From Streptomyces tendae (lineage in GTDB: Bacteria; Actinomycetota; Actinomycetes; Streptomycetales; Streptomycetaceae), in contig NZ_CP043959.1 in assembly GCF_008632955.1 (NCBI RefSeq), forward strand, positions 1,240,001 to 1,304,000: DNA of 64,000 nt, in the 5' to 3' direction. Below the pieces are notes generated by a model that was given only the letters and a program-made list of their open reading frames with translations, searched no databases and was not told the DNA's origin. This document shows, in pieces, positions 1 to 9,049 of the stretch (position 1 is the first letter of the stretch; each line of letters opens with the position of its first letter). Both the position numbers and the translations under genes were made by a program.

Positions 1-2819
1 ACCAGGCGTACTCCACCGCCATCTCCCAGCTGCACCGGCTCGCCGCACGCCTGGCCGACGAGACCCCGCCCCGCGCCGGGTCCGGCGCGCACGCGCTCGC
101 CGAGCTGGACACCGCCGTCCAGCAGGCCGCCGCCACCCGCGGGCTGCTGCTCGCCGTGCTGAACGTGCCGAGCACCACGGAGACCGTGATCGACCCGATC
201 ACCGGGCTGCCGGTCACCTCCACCAGCACCTCGGAGGCCGACGAGGAGCGGCGCCACGCGCTGTCCGCCGCCGCGCTCCAGGCGCGGGTACGCTCCGACG
301 CGGCCCTCGCCGACTTCCGGGACGCCGCGCCGAAGGCCGCCCGCGCCTCCTACGACTCGACGGTCACCGGCCCCGAGGTCGACACCGCGGAGAAGTACCT
401 GGAGAAGCTCACCGACAAGCCGACCCTCTCCGACTCCGAGCTGAACACCAGCCCCAAGAAGCTGGCGGCGGCGCTCACCGCGCGGATCGAGACGATGCGC
501 GGGGCCGAGTCCGCGCTGTTCGACCAGCGCACCAAGGAACTCGCCCAGCTGCGCGACGACGACGTCACCGAGCTGGAGATCAGGATCGCCGCCCTCGGCG
601 CCCTCATGCTGCTCGCCGTCGGCATCGCCACGGCGATGGCCCGCACCCTCACCCGCCCGCTGTCGGTGCTGCGCCGGGGCTCGGCCCGCCTCGCGGAGGC
701 GGAGGACCCCACCGCCGAGGAACCGGTCACCTTCACCGGCCGCAACGACGAGTTCGCCCAGGTCGTCCGCTCCGTCAACGCCCTGCACGCGCACGCCGCC
801 GGACTCGCCCAGCGGATCGCCACGCTGGAGGCCGACCGCAAGCACCTGGTCGGGCAGCGGCAGAAGATGGCCGACGCCCGCGAGGAACTGCGCACCGAAC
901 TCGCCGAGGCCACCGCCCACATGGAGCGGCTGCGCACCAGCATCGGCGGAACGTTCGTCAACCTCGCCCTGCGCACGCTCGGCCTGGTCGAGCGGCAGCT
1001 CGGCGTGATCGAGGGGCTCGAGGAGCGGGAGGACGACCCGGACCGCCTGGCCACCCTCTTCAAGCTCGACCACTTCGCCACGGTCATGCGCCGGCACAGC
1101 GAGAACCTGCTGGTCCTCGCCGGCACCGAGCACGGCCGGCACACGGCGGGCCCGGTCCCGCTGGTCGACGTCGTCCGCGCCGCGGTGAGCGAGATCGAGC
1201 GGTACGAGCGGGTGCGGATCGCGGCGCTGCCGCCGCACGCGAACATCGCCGGCTTCGCGGCGGACGACCTGTCCCACCTGCTGGCCGAACTCATGGAGAA
1301 CGCCACCTCGTTCTCCCCGCCCGACATGCCCGTCGAGGTCTCCGGCTGGCTGCTGGAGAACGGCGAGGTCATGCTCTCCGTCCAGGACGAGGGCATCGGC
1401 ATGGCCGCCGACCGGCTGGAGCGGCTCAACACCCGGCTGTCCGAGTTCGACCCGGAGGCGGCGTACGACGCGGAGTCCGACGACGGTCTCGGCCTCGGCC
1501 TGTACGTCGTGGCCCGGCTCGCCCACCGGCACGGTGTCCGGGTGCAGCTGCGCAAGCAGAAGCAGGGCGGGATCGCGGCGGTCGTCGTCCTCCCCGACCC
1601 CCTGCTGGCGCCCGCCACGCCCACCGCGGTCCCCGCATCGGTCCCCGGCGGCGCCCACGCGGTGTCCCTGCCGGGCGCGGACGCCGAGGCCAACTCCAAC
1701 GTCCTGCCGGGCCGTTCGGCGGCCGGCGACCCCCTGGTCGACCTGGCCGAACGCTCCATCCAGGCCCACGCCACCACGGAAGCAGCGGCCCCGGCCGCGC
1801 CGGCCGCCCCGGATGCCCCGGAGACGTCCGGCCCCGCCCCCGCCGACGGGCGGACGGACACCGTCGCGCCGGACGACGAGGACCGGGCAGCCGCGCACGA
1901 GGCGCCCCTCACCGACGACCTCGAGAACCCGGCCCGGGGCGACGCCCGTCCGGCCGCCGCGCCTGCGCCGGACCTCGACGCAGCCGTTCAGGCCGACACC
2001 GAGCCGCCGGGTGCGGACGAGACCGTGCCGGACGCCGTGCGCGAGCCCGGCGCCCCCGCAGCCGGGGAGGAGGCGCCGACGAACGAGGCCGCCGCCCGCC
2101 CCACGCCCCACGCACCGGCCGCGGACGCGCCCGACGCACCGGCCGTGGGTGAGGCCCAGGCCCCCGCCCCCGTCGAGCGGCCCGCCGAGACCACCATGGA
2201 GCTGTTCATCCCGGCCCAGCCGGACGGCCGTACCGCGTCCGGCGGCGAGAACACCGACCGCCCCGCGGCGGCCGGCGGCCACGGAGCCGGAACCGCCCAG
2301 CTCCCCGGCGAGGCCGTACGTCCGGGCGACGGACACGACTCCGGCCCGCGGACGCAGGACCCCGCCGGCACCCGGCCCGACGCCGACGCCGTACGTCCGG
2401 AACCCGCTCGCGGAGCGGCACAGGCGCCCGGGGACATCGCCCCCGAACCCCCGGCCGCCCCCGAGGAGCCCCGCAGCGGGCTGCCCGGCCGCCCCGTCGC
2501 CGACGACGCCGCCGGCGGGCACGAGCACACGCGGGTCGCGGACGGCCCCACCGCCGACGAACCCGTCACCGACAAGGGACTGCCGAAGCGGACGCCGAAG
2601 ATCAGCGCACCGGTCGCGGCGCCGCGGCCGCGCTCGGGATCCGTGGACGCCGAGGCACTGCGCCGGCGGCTCGGCGGGTTCCGCCGCGGGGCGGACGCCG
2701 GAAGGCGCGACGTCGAGGCCGAGCTGGCGACCGGGGGCGGCCCCGACCGGGCACCGGCCGGGGCGGACGCCACAACCGAAGAAGCCACGGGGGGCACTGT
2801 CGAGGAGGCAAGCAGTTGA
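1..2819 (+). CDS. cvnA: CvnA-type sensor histidine kinase (5' end outside window)
   Basis: First gene of a conservon, membrane-associated signalling complexes of actinobacteria. The reading frame is open from base 3, so the true start lies upstream. Seen: an extracytoplasmic region resembling nitrate/nitrite-sensing (NIT) domains, a membrane helix near 590-645, a HAMP-like linker with coiled coil to about 930, then a histidine-kinase-type ATPase with the N-box-like ELMENATSFSPP and the G-box DEGIGM. A long Pro/Ala/Asp/Glu-rich tail fills about 1600-2580. The C-terminus carries ALRRRLGGFRRGADAGRRD, which recurs at the end of conservon kinases. TGA overlaps the TTG start of cvnB, implying translational coupling. 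The family call is solid; the ligand is unknown. Confidence 0.9.
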   Translation, partial: QAYSTAISQLHRLAARLADETPPRAGSGAHALAELDTAVQQAAATRGLLLAVLNVPSTTETVIDPITGLPVTSTSTSEADEERRHALSAAALQARVRSDAALADFRDAAPKAARASYDSTVTGPEVDTAEKYLEKLTDKPTLSDSELNTSPKKLAAALTARIETMRGAESALFDQRTKELAQLRDDDVTELEIRIAALGALMLLAVGIATAMARTLTRPLSVLRRGSARLAEAEDPTAEEPVTFTGRNDEFAQVVRSVNALHAHAAGLAQRIATLEADRKHLVGQRQKMADAREELRTELAEATAHMERLRTSIGGTFVNLALRTLGLVERQLGVIEGLEEREDDPDRLATLFKLDHFATVMRRHSENLLVLAGTEHGRHTAGPVPLVDVVRAAVSEIERYERVRIAALPPHANIAGFAADDLSHLLAELMENATSFSPPDMPVEVSGWLLENGEVMLSVQDEGIGMAADRLERLNTRLSEFDPEAAYDAESDDGLGLGLYVVARLAHRHGVRVQLRKQKQGGIAAVVVLPDPLLAPATPTAVPASVPGGAHAVSLPGADAEANSNVLPGRSAAGDPLVDLAERSIQAHATTEAAAPAAPAAPDAPETSGPAPADGRTDTVAPDDEDRAAAHEAPLTDDLENPARGDARPAAAPAPDLDAAVQADTEPPGADETVPDAVREPGAPAAGEEAPTNEAAARPTPHAPAADAPDAPAVGEAQAPAPVERPAETTMELFIPAQPDGRTASGGENTDRPAAAGGHGAGTAQLPGEAVRPGDGHDSGPRTQDPAGTRPDADAVRPEPARGAAQAPGDIAPEPPAAPEEPRSGLPGRPVADDAAGGHEHTRVADGPTADEPVTDKGLPKRTPKISAPVAAPRPRSGSVDAEALRRRLGGFRRGADAGRRDVEAELATGGGPDRAPAGADATTEEATGGTVEEASS

Positions 2820-3376
2820 CCGCGCCCAGTACCTTCGGACTGAGCAGTGAGGCCCGCAACCTGCACTGGCTGCTGACGAATCTCGTCGAGGAGGTGCCCG
2901 GCATCCTCTCCGTCGCGGTCGTCTCCTCCGACGGCCTGCTGCTCCTCTCCTCCGACGAGACGCTCGCCCGCGCCCGCAGCGGCCCGGGCGGCGGAACCGC
3001 CCCGGTCCGCGGTGAGCGGGGCACCGCACGGCCCGGGCCGCGCGGTTCCTCCGCCGACCTGGCCACCGTGGTCTCCGGCATCGGCAGCCTCACCATCGGC
3101 GCCTCGAAGCTGATGGACTACGGGCCCGTGAAGCACACCATGGTCGCCATGGACGAGGGCAGCCTCTTCGTCATGTCGATCAGCGACGGCTCGCTGCTCG
3201 GCGTGCACGGCTCCGCGGACTGCGACATGAGCGTCGTGGCGTACCACATGGCCCTGTTCGTCGGCCGGGCCGGCCACGTCCTCACCCCCGAACTCCGCAG
3301 CGAACTGCGCAAGAACCTCGAGAACGCGGAGAGCGCGGGGAGTACGGAGCACGAGTCCGCCGGGAGTCCCCGATGA
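2816..3376 (+). CDS. cvnB: CvnB-type roadblock/LC7 protein
   Basis: Second conservon gene, 186 aa. It starts at TTG 2816, overlapping the cvnA stop (TTGA), and its own TGA overlaps the next ATG (ATGA at 3373). The N-terminal half opens with LSSEARNLHWLLTNLVEEVP and continues with a roadblock/LC7 fold pattern (SVAVVSSDGLLLLSS; GSLFVMSISDGSLLGV). Roadblock proteins typically act as GAP-like or scaffold partners of small GTPases, here presumably CvnD. Odd: a Gly/Arg/Pro-rich insert (about residues 58-85) interrupts the domain between the first strands and the helix. Highly likely conservon CvnB. Confidence 0.92.
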   Translation: MTAPSTFGLSSEARNLHWLLTNLVEEVPGILSVAVVSSDGLLLLSSDETLARARSGPGGGTAPVRGERGTARPGPRGSSADLATVVSGIGSLTIGASKLMDYGPVKHTMVAMDEGSLFVMSISDGSLLGVHGSADCDMSVVAYHMALFVGRAGHVLTPELRSELRKNLENAESAGSTEHESAGSPR

Positions 3377-3804
3377 CCACTGCCCCGAAGAAACATCTCC
3401 CGGTCCGCGGCGGGGACCGTAAACCCGCCCGCGTGCGCCCCTATTCGCTCACCGGCGGCCGTACCCGCTTCGGCCACGTGCTGCTGGTCGAGACGTTCGT
3501 CGGCGCCACCGCCGGCACGGCCGCGCTCGAAGCCGCCGAGGAGCGCCGGGAGCTCACCTCCGGGGGGTTCGGCACCCGGGTCATGCCCGAGGTGCGGGCC
3601 ATCGTCGAACTGTGCCGCCGCATGCGGACGGTGGCCGAGATCGCTGCGCTGCTCAGCATGCCGCTCGGCGTGGTCCGCGTCCTGCTGAGCGACCTGGCGG
3701 ACCAGGGAAAGATCCGTGTCTACGGAACGGGAACCGGCCACGGCACGGGCCGCCCGGACCGCGCGTTGCTGGAAAGGGTGCTGAGTGGACTCCGCCGTCT
3801 CTGA
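3373..3804 (+). CDS. cvnC: CvnC-type DUF742 protein
   Basis: Third conservon gene, 143 aa, DUF742 family. Typical N-terminal signature: VRPYSLTGGRTR. The C-terminal half is winged-helix-like (MRTVAEIAALLSMPLGVVRV then LLSDLADQGKIRVY). It probably relays or scaffolds between the kinase and the GTPase. Its ATG overlaps the cvnB stop, and its 3' end overlaps cvnD by 20 bases, so the four genes form one tightly coupled operon. Confidence 0.93.
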   Translation: MTTAPKKHLPVRGGDRKPARVRPYSLTGGRTRFGHVLLVETFVGATAGTAALEAAEERRELTSGGFGTRVMPEVRAIVELCRRMRTVAEIAALLSMPLGVVRVLLSDLADQGKIRVYGTGTGHGTGRPDRALLERVLSGLRRL

Positions 3805-4423
3805 CGTCGCGTACGGCGTCTCCCCGCTCGTCGAAGCGGACGAGCCCCTGTTGCCCTGGCAGACGGACCCCACCCGGGCACCGATCGCCACGAAGATAGT
3901 GGTGGCCGGCGGCTTCGGCGTCGGCAAGACCACCCTCGTCGGCGCCGTCTCCGAGATCACGCCCCTGCAGACCGAGGCGCTGATGACCGAGGCGAGCGAG
4001 GAGACCGACGACCTCACCGCCACACCGGGCAAACTGACCACCACCGTGGCCATGGACTTCGGGCGCATCACGCTCGACGACGACCTGGTGCTCTACCTCT
4101 TCGGCACGCCCGGTCAGCAGCGGTTCTGGTTCATGTGGGACGACCTGGTGCGCGGCGCGATCGGCGCCGTCGTGCTGGCCGACACCCGCCGTCTGAAGGA
4201 CTGCTGGCCGGCGCTGGACTACTTCGAGAGCTGCGGGATGCCGTACGTCGTGGCCGTCAACCACTTCGACGGCACCGAGCGTTACGCCCCGGAGGACGTG
4301 CGGGAGGCCCTCACGATCCCCGCGCACATACCTGTCATGATCATGGATGCGCGCCGCCGGATCTCGGTCATCGAGACCCTCTTGTCCCTCGTGGGCCACG
4401 CGCTCGACGAAACCCCCGAGTAG
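3785..4423 (+). CDS. cvnD: CvnD-type small GTP-binding protein
   Basis: Fourth conservon gene, 212 aa, GTG start inside cvnC. It is a Ras/MglA-like GTPase: P-loop GGFGVGKTTLVG at about residues 42-53, the G3-like LFGTPGQQRFW, and a G4-like AVNHFDG. Like other conservon GTPases it lacks a canonical NKxD and has NHFD instead. It probably switches on the membrane with CvnA and CvnB. Start chosen because GTG 3785 is the usual conservon overlap position. Confidence 0.94.
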   Translation: MDSAVSDVAYGVSPLVEADEPLLPWQTDPTRAPIATKIVVAGGFGVGKTTLVGAVSEITPLQTEALMTEASEETDDLTATPGKLTTTVAMDFGRITLDDDLVLYLFGTPGQQRFWFMWDDLVRGAIGAVVLADTRRLKDCWPALDYFESCGMPYVVAVNHFDGTERYAPEDVREALTIPAHIPVMIMDARRRISVIETLLSLVGHALDETPE

Positions 4424-4445
4424 CCCCCTTAGGAGCGTCCCCCGT

Positions 4446-5708
4446 ATGCGGAAGATACTCGTCGTCGGGGCCGGTCAGTCCGGTCTCCAGCTCGCCCTGG
4501 GACTCCAGTCGCACGGGTACGAGGTCACCCTCATGTCCAACCGGACCGCGGACGAGATCCGCACCGGACGGGTCATGTCGACGCAGTGCATGTTCCACAC
4601 GGCCCTGCAGCACGAGCGCGACCTCCAGCTGAACTTCTGGGAGTCCCAGGCGCCGAAGATCCAGGGCCTCGGCGTCTCGGTCGCCGCCCCCGGCTCCTTC
4701 GACCCGGGCCCCTCGCAGCGCGCCATCGACTGGCTGGGCAGACTCGACGGGTTCGCGCAGTCCGTGGACCAGCGCGTGAAGATGGCCGGCTGGATGGAGA
4801 CCTTCGCCCAGCGCGGCGGGCAGCTCGTCATCCACGGCGCCGCGGTCGGCGACCTCGACTACTTCTCCCGCGCCTACGACCTGGTCCTCGTCTCGGCGGG
4901 CAAGGGCGAGCTGGTGCAGATGTTCGCCCGGGACGCCGAGCGCTCCCCGTACAGCGAGCCGCAGCGCGCCCTCGCCGTCGCCTACGTGCACGGCCTCGGC
5001 CCGCGCCCGGAGCACCCGGACACCGAGGCGGTCCGCTGCAACCTGGTCCCCGGCGTCGGCGAGATGTTCATCATGCCGACGTACACCATCTCCGGCCGCG
5101 CCGACATCCTGTTCTGGGAGGGCGTCCCCGGCGGCCCGCTGGACGCCTTCAAGGACGTCAAGGACCCGGCCGAGCACCTCTCCCTGACCCTGGAACTGAT
5201 GGAGAAGTTCCTGCCCTGGGAGTACGCGCGTGCCACCAAGGTCGAGCTGACCGACGCCGGCGGCACCCTGGCCGGCCGTTACGCCCCGACCGTCCGCAAC
5301 CCGGTCGGGCGTCTCCCCGGCGGCGGTCTCGTCCTCGGCGTCGCCGACGTGGTCGTCGCCAACGACCCGATCACCGGCCAGGGCTCCAACTCCGCGTCCA
5401 AGTGCGCCGCCGCCTACCTCGCCTCCATCCTCGAACACGGCGACAAACCGTTCGACGAGGAGTGGATGCGGCAGACCTTCGACCGCTACTGGGCCACGGC
5501 GCGGCACGTCACCAAGTGGACGAACGCCATGCTCGCCCCGCCGCCGGAGCACGTCCTCAACCTGATCGGCGCCGCAGGCCAGCTCCAGCCGGCCGCCGAC
5601 CGCTTCGCCAACGGCTTCAACAACCCGGCCGACTTCGAGAACTTCTTCTACGAGCCGGAGAAGACCAGCGCCTACCTGGCCGAGATCTCCGGCGCGGCCG
5701 GCGCGTAG
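4446..5708 (+). CDS. Styrene/indole monooxygenase-like FAD-dependent oxygenase (StyA family)
   Basis: 420 aa, ATG 4446 preceded by TTAGGAGCG, 22 bases after cvnD and so probably cotranscribed with the conservon. The FAD-binding Rossmann motif GAGQSGLQLALGLQSHGYEV lies near residue 8, and the late FAD motif DPITGQGSNSASK is near residue 310. This domain order is that of the StyA-type group E flavoprotein monooxygenases, which need a separate flavin reductase (StyB). No reductase gene is adjacent, so it must borrow one or do something else. The 3' end overlaps the convergent peptidase gene by 37 bases. The natural substrate cannot be read from sequence. Confidence 0.85.
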   Translation: MRKILVVGAGQSGLQLALGLQSHGYEVTLMSNRTADEIRTGRVMSTQCMFHTALQHERDLQLNFWESQAPKIQGLGVSVAAPGSFDPGPSQRAIDWLGRLDGFAQSVDQRVKMAGWMETFAQRGGQLVIHGAAVGDLDYFSRAYDLVLVSAGKGELVQMFARDAERSPYSEPQRALAVAYVHGLGPRPEHPDTEAVRCNLVPGVGEMFIMPTYTISGRADILFWEGVPGGPLDAFKDVKDPAEHLSLTLELMEKFLPWEYARATKVELTDAGGTLAGRYAPTVRNPVGRLPGGGLVLGVADVVVANDPITGQGSNSASKCAAAYLASILEHGDKPFDEEWMRQTFDRYWATARHVTKWTNAMLAPPPEHVLNLIGAAGQLQPAADRFANGFNNPADFENFFYEPEKTSAYLAEISGAAGA

Positions 5709-6841
5709 GTGGCGCCGTAGCCCTCGTCGGACCCGTCCGTCGCCCCCTCGGGGAGCTCCGGCGGCACATAGTGCTCCACGGGCTCCCCGCCGGGGTCGGG
5801 CCGCACCGCCCCCAGCACCGGGTTGGCCGCGATCGGCGACACCTTGATCCGCGCGCCGGGCCTGGGCGCCTGCACCACCATGCCGTCACCCAGGTAGAGG
5901 GCGACGTGCGTGGCCTCCGGGAAGTACACGACGAGGTCCCCGGGGCGCAGGTCCGCCAGCGCGATCCGCTCCAGCCGCGCCCACTGCTCCTGACTGGTCC
6001 GGGGGATCGGGGCGCCCGCGGAGTGCCACGCCTCGGACGTCAGCCCCGAGCAGTCGTACGTCGCCGGGCCCTCCGCCCCCCACTCGTACGGCTTGCCGAG
6101 CTGCTCGACCGCGTACCGCACGGCCCGCTCACCGGCCGCCGACGGCGCGCCCGCGCCGCTCAGCGCCCCGGACGCCACCAGCTCCCGCTGGGCGTCGGCG
6201 ACCCGGGTCCGCTCCAGCTCGGCCAGCTGGGCCAGCTGGTCCGCCGTGAGCGAGGCCAGCAACTCCTCGACGTCGTGCAGCCGTTCCACGACCTGGTCGC
6301 GTTCCTTCTTGCGGCGCTCGGTCAGCGCGATCCGCTCGTCCAGTGCCTTGCGCGCCTTGCGTGCCAGCTCGTCGGCCTCCTTGGCGTCACCGGTCAGCCG
6401 GCCCACCGTCTGCGCCCGCTCCCGCGCCAGCTGCCCGATCACATGCCCTTGTTCCAGCGCCCGCTGCGGGTCGCGCGCCAGCAGCAGCCGCAGGTAGGGG
6501 GAGAGGCCGGTGACGCTCTGGTACTGCTGCCGGGCCAGCCGTCCGGCCGCGCCGCGGCTGTCGTGCAGGGAGAGCCGGGTGCGGGCAAGCGCCCGGTCCA
6601 GCCGCGCGGTCTCGGCGCGCTGCTCGGCCAGCGCCTCCTCGGTGGCGTTGTAGCGCTCGGTGGCCTTCTCGGCCTCCCGGTACAGAGTCTGAAGATCCGT
6701 CAGCAGTGCGGCGACGGAGCGACCGCCGGACGCGGCGGGGGAGCCGCCCGGTTCCGGGTCGGCCGCCGCGGGCACGGGTGCGAGAACGGTCCCGGCCGCC
6801 AGTGCCGCCGTACACACCAGACGCAGAAGCATTCCTGACAC
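5672..6841 (-). CDS. Secreted NlpC/P60 (C40) peptidoglycan hydrolase with coiled coil
   Basis: 389 aa. GTG 6841 follows a GGAGG at good spacing. A signal peptide ends near AAADPEPGG (residues 1-28). Residues about 45-240 are a long helical coiled coil (repeated LARTRL and ERYNATEEALAEQ patterns) like those of Streptomyces/RipA-type endopeptidases. The C-terminal domain is NlpC/P60, with catalytic Cys in YDCSGLTSEAW, His in EATHVALYLGDG and the family start YAVEQLGKPYEWG. It should cleave peptide stems of peptidoglycan outside the cell. Transcribed convergently with the flavoprotein gene. Confidence 0.9.
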   Translation of the reverse strand: MSGMLLRLVCTAALAAGTVLAPVPAAADPEPGGSPAASGGRSVAALLTDLQTLYREAEKATERYNATEEALAEQRAETARLDRALARTRLSLHDSRGAAGRLARQQYQSVTGLSPYLRLLLARDPQRALEQGHVIGQLARERAQTVGRLTGDAKEADELARKARKALDERIALTERRKKERDQVVERLHDVEELLASLTADQLAQLAELERTRVADAQRELVASGALSGAGAPSAAGERAVRYAVEQLGKPYEWGAEGPATYDCSGLTSEAWHSAGAPIPRTSQEQWARLERIALADLRPGDLVVYFPEATHVALYLGDGMVVQAPRPGARIKVSPIAANPVLGAVRPDPGGEPVEHYVPPELPEGATDGSDEGYGATYAPAAPEISAR

Positions 6842-6944
6842 GCCATCACCTCCGACGCGGGGCGGCTCGTCCGCTCCGCACCGCGAGCATCGAGGCGGTA
6901 GGCGCGGTCCGCTCGCCGAGTGTGCGCGGTTCGGCGCAACCCGG

Positions 6945-7277
6945 TCACCCGTCCGCGTCGTCCGGCTTGCCCTGCGGCGTGGCGTCTGGAGCGGGGCGGG
7001 ACTTCCGCCAGGGCCACCGCGGTCCGTCGCCGGCCCGCCCGGTCGGGTCGTAGAGGTACTTCCAGCGGGCGGTCAGCCCGGTGAGCCTGCCCGTCCCGCG
7101 GGGTACCCGGCGGTAGACGAGGACCGTGGGCGGGCCGCCGTCCGGGGCCGGCACGGGGATCCGGTACGTCTTGGGCGGATGCCCGGTGATGCCCAGCAGC
7201 ACGGGCAGGACACGCCCGTCCATGGGGCCGCCCTCGAAGGGGGTGTCTTCGCTCTTCACCCCACCAGTCTCGGCCAT
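6945..7277 (-). CDS. Hypothetical protein, 110 aa
   Basis: Small soluble protein with no family that I recognise. It contains GPMDGRVLPVLLGITGHPPKT and a proline-rich stretch (YRIPVPAPDGGPPTVLVYRR) followed by a basic/tryptophan segment. It sits between the TetR gene (11 bases away, same strand) and the peptidase. Codon use matches the neighbours, and the reading frame has a coherent amphipathic composition, so it is probably real. Alternative downstream starts exist, such as the ATG before DGRVLP. Confidence 0.6.
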   Translation of the reverse strand: MAETGGVKSEDTPFEGGPMDGRVLPVLLGITGHPPKTYRIPVPAPDGGPPTVLVYRRVPRGTGRLTGLTARWKYLYDPTGRAGDGPRWPWRKSRPAPDATPQGKPDDADG

Positions 7278-7287
7278 CGGCCGCGGG

Positions 7288-7941
7288 TCACAGCTCCGCG
7301 GCCAGCGCCCGCACCAGCGCGTCGGTCTGCGCGTCCCGCCGCGCGGTGACCGTCAGCAGCGCCACGAACTGCTCCACCAGCCAGTCCCGCAGCTCCGCCG
7401 GCGGCGGCTGCTTGTCCTCGTCGAGCCAGATCAGGGAGGCGGCCTCCACGGCGGTGATCCACATGCGGATGGTCATCCGCAGCCGCGGTCCCGGATCGGC
7501 GACGCCGAGATGGCTGAGAATGTGCTCCGCGGCGGCCCGGCGCACCCCGTCCACCAGGGCGGTGGTGCGGGAGGTCTCCACCACGCTGCCGCCCTGGAGC
7601 AGCGCGCTGAAGCCGGTGTCGTGCCGGCCGACGAAGGCGAGGTAGCGCTCCACGGCCCGGGTCAGCCGGGGGAGCAGCGGCCCCACGTGCGGCTCGTCGA
7701 AGCAGTCCCGCAGCTCGTCGGCGGCGGACTTCAGGGACGCCTCGTACAGCTGCTGCTTGCCGCCCGGGAAGTAGCGGTAGACCAGGGGCCGGGACACTCC
7801 GGCCGCCTCCGCCACGTCGTCCAGGGACACGTCCTCCGGGGCGCGGTGGGCGAACAGGGACAGCGCGGCCTCCAGCAGCTGGCTGCGGCGCTCCTCGACA
7901 CTGAGGCGCCGGTAGGCGGGGGTGGGGGCCTGCGAGGTCAT
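7288..7941 (-). CDS. TetR/AcrR-family transcriptional regulator
   Basis: 217 aa from ATG 7941 (MTSQAPTPAYRRLSVEERRS). The helix-turn-helix is at about residues 18-60 (SLDDVAEAAGVSRPLVYRYF), and the rest is an all-helical ligand domain. It lies 101 bases downstream of the AurF-like gene on the same strand, so it is probably in one transcript with it and may control it. The upstream in-frame extension lies in non-coding-like sequence, which is why I reject the longer ORF. Confidence 0.9.
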   Translation of the reverse strand: MTSQAPTPAYRRLSVEERRSQLLEAALSLFAHRAPEDVSLDDVAEAAGVSRPLVYRYFPGGKQQLYEASLKSAADELRDCFDEPHVGPLLPRLTRAVERYLAFVGRHDTGFSALLQGGSVVETSRTTALVDGVRRAAAEHILSHLGVADPGPRLRMTIRMWITAVEAASLIWLDEDKQPPPAELRDWLVEQFVALLTVTARRDAQTDALVRALAAEL

Positions 7942-8042
7942 GCCCGCAGCGTAACCGCGGCTCCGCGCCGGCCGCCCGCCCCGGCAGGCCGATATCCGAC
8001 CCCGGAACGCGCCGGACCGGCCCGTCCGGAGACCCCGGCCGC

Positions 8043-8981
8043 CTACGCCAGCAGGCCCGAGGACCGCCACAGCCGACGGCCCGCACCGCGCAGCACGCCG
8101 ATGTCGTCCAGGAAGTCCGTGAGCTTCTTCGCCCCCTGCTGCATCACGTCCCGCCGGTGCCCGCTCGCCTTCACCTGGGCGACCGCCTCGCGCCGGTCCA
8201 GGCCGACGTTCGTGTAGACCTCCGGGTTCACGAAGGCCACCGAGAACACCCGGGCGAACTCGCCGGAGGAGACGCGGGTGAACTCCTGGGACCACCGAGG
8301 GGCCGTCATCATCTGGCGCCGCAGCTCCTCACGGGCGTACCGGACGTGCCGCGCCTCCTCGACCACGTGGATCCGTGTGACGCCCCGGATCAGGGGCTGC
8401 ACCCGCTCGTCCGGGAAGGTCAGCCGCTGCATCCAGTCCAGCACCTCCTCGCCGAGGAGGGTCGCGGTGAACGAGCCGGGGGTGGTGGAGACCGTCTTGA
8501 ACAGCCGGCCCAGGTTGTGGTGGATCCTGCTCACCGGGTACCAGGGGGTGCCGCTCTGCTCGATCACCCGGGCGAACATCTTCGAGTGGCGGCACTCGTC
8601 CTCGATCTCGGTGAGGGCGTACCGCACGTGCGCGCTGGTCGCGGACTTGTCGTAGATGTGGCGGACCAGCAGCTGCATCAGGATCAGCTCGAACCAGATG
8701 CCGAGCGAGGCGAGCGCGGCCGCCTCGTGCCGGGAGAGCAGGATGCGCTGCTCCTCGCTCATCCGCCGCCACATCGGGGTGCCGTACAGCGAGACCAGCT
8801 CCGGCGGCCAGAACCACTTGCCGTCCTCGAAGGGGGCGTCCCAGTCCAGCTCCTTGTCCGGGTCGAAGGAGTGCTTCGCGGAGGACTCCAGCAGCCGCCG
8901 GGCCACCTGCTCCCGGTCCTTCAGCTGCCCGAGCGCGTCCCGCAGGCCGTCGAGCGCGTCGGTTTCCGGCAGGGTCGTCAT
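8043..8981 (-). CDS. AurF-like diiron oxygenase
   Basis: 312 aa, ATG 8981. It matches the p-aminobenzoate N-oxygenase AurF family of ferritin-like diiron enzymes. The ligand pattern is intact: Glu98 (WFELI), Glu129/His132 (DECRHSKMF), Glu178/179 (LLGEEVLDW), and His205, Glu209 and His212 (HVVEEARHVRYA). The spacings Glu-x2-His and His-x3-Glu-x2-His are those of AurF. The natural substrate of these stand-alone actinobacterial homologues is mostly unknown. No biosynthetic genes surround it; the only partner is the TetR gene. Confidence 0.87.
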   Translation of the reverse strand: MTTLPETDALDGLRDALGQLKDREQVARRLLESSAKHSFDPDKELDWDAPFEDGKWFWPPELVSLYGTPMWRRMSEEQRILLSRHEAAALASLGIWFELILMQLLVRHIYDKSATSAHVRYALTEIEDECRHSKMFARVIEQSGTPWYPVSRIHHNLGRLFKTVSTTPGSFTATLLGEEVLDWMQRLTFPDERVQPLIRGVTRIHVVEEARHVRYAREELRRQMMTAPRWSQEFTRVSSGEFARVFSVAFVNPEVYTNVGLDRREAVAQVKASGHRRDVMQQGAKKLTDFLDDIGVLRGAGRRLWRSSGLLA

Positions 8982-9034
8982 GACGGTTCCACCTCGGGGG
9001 CGTCTCGGGTTACCGGCAGGTCACCTTTATGAGA

Positions 9035-9049
9035 CTGCCTGTCAGCAAG
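9035..9049. promoter_or_regulatory. Imperfect palindrome upstream of the AurF-like gene
   Basis: CTGCCTGTCAGCAAG is a 15-bp imperfect palindrome (CTnnCTGnCAGnnAG) about 55-70 bases before the AurF start. On the minus strand it lies inside a possible promoter: TTGACG at 9051-9056 with TCATAA about 19 bases later. A TetR-type operator is plausible, but only the pattern is seen. Confidence 0.4.

Noticed and set aside
350..1912. Long minus-strand ORFs inside cvnA, and similar opposite-strand ORFs over lysA, hom, atpA and atpD
   Set aside because: Typical shadow frames of high-GC genes: Arg/Ser/Ala-rich, no ribosome sites, no domain patterns, while the opposite strand carries clear protein families.
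6842..6960. c-di-AMP (ydaO-type) riboswitch before the NlpC/P60 gene
   Set aside because: Such riboswitches often precede wall hydrolases in Streptomyces, but I could not find the conserved helices or loop sequences in the available space.
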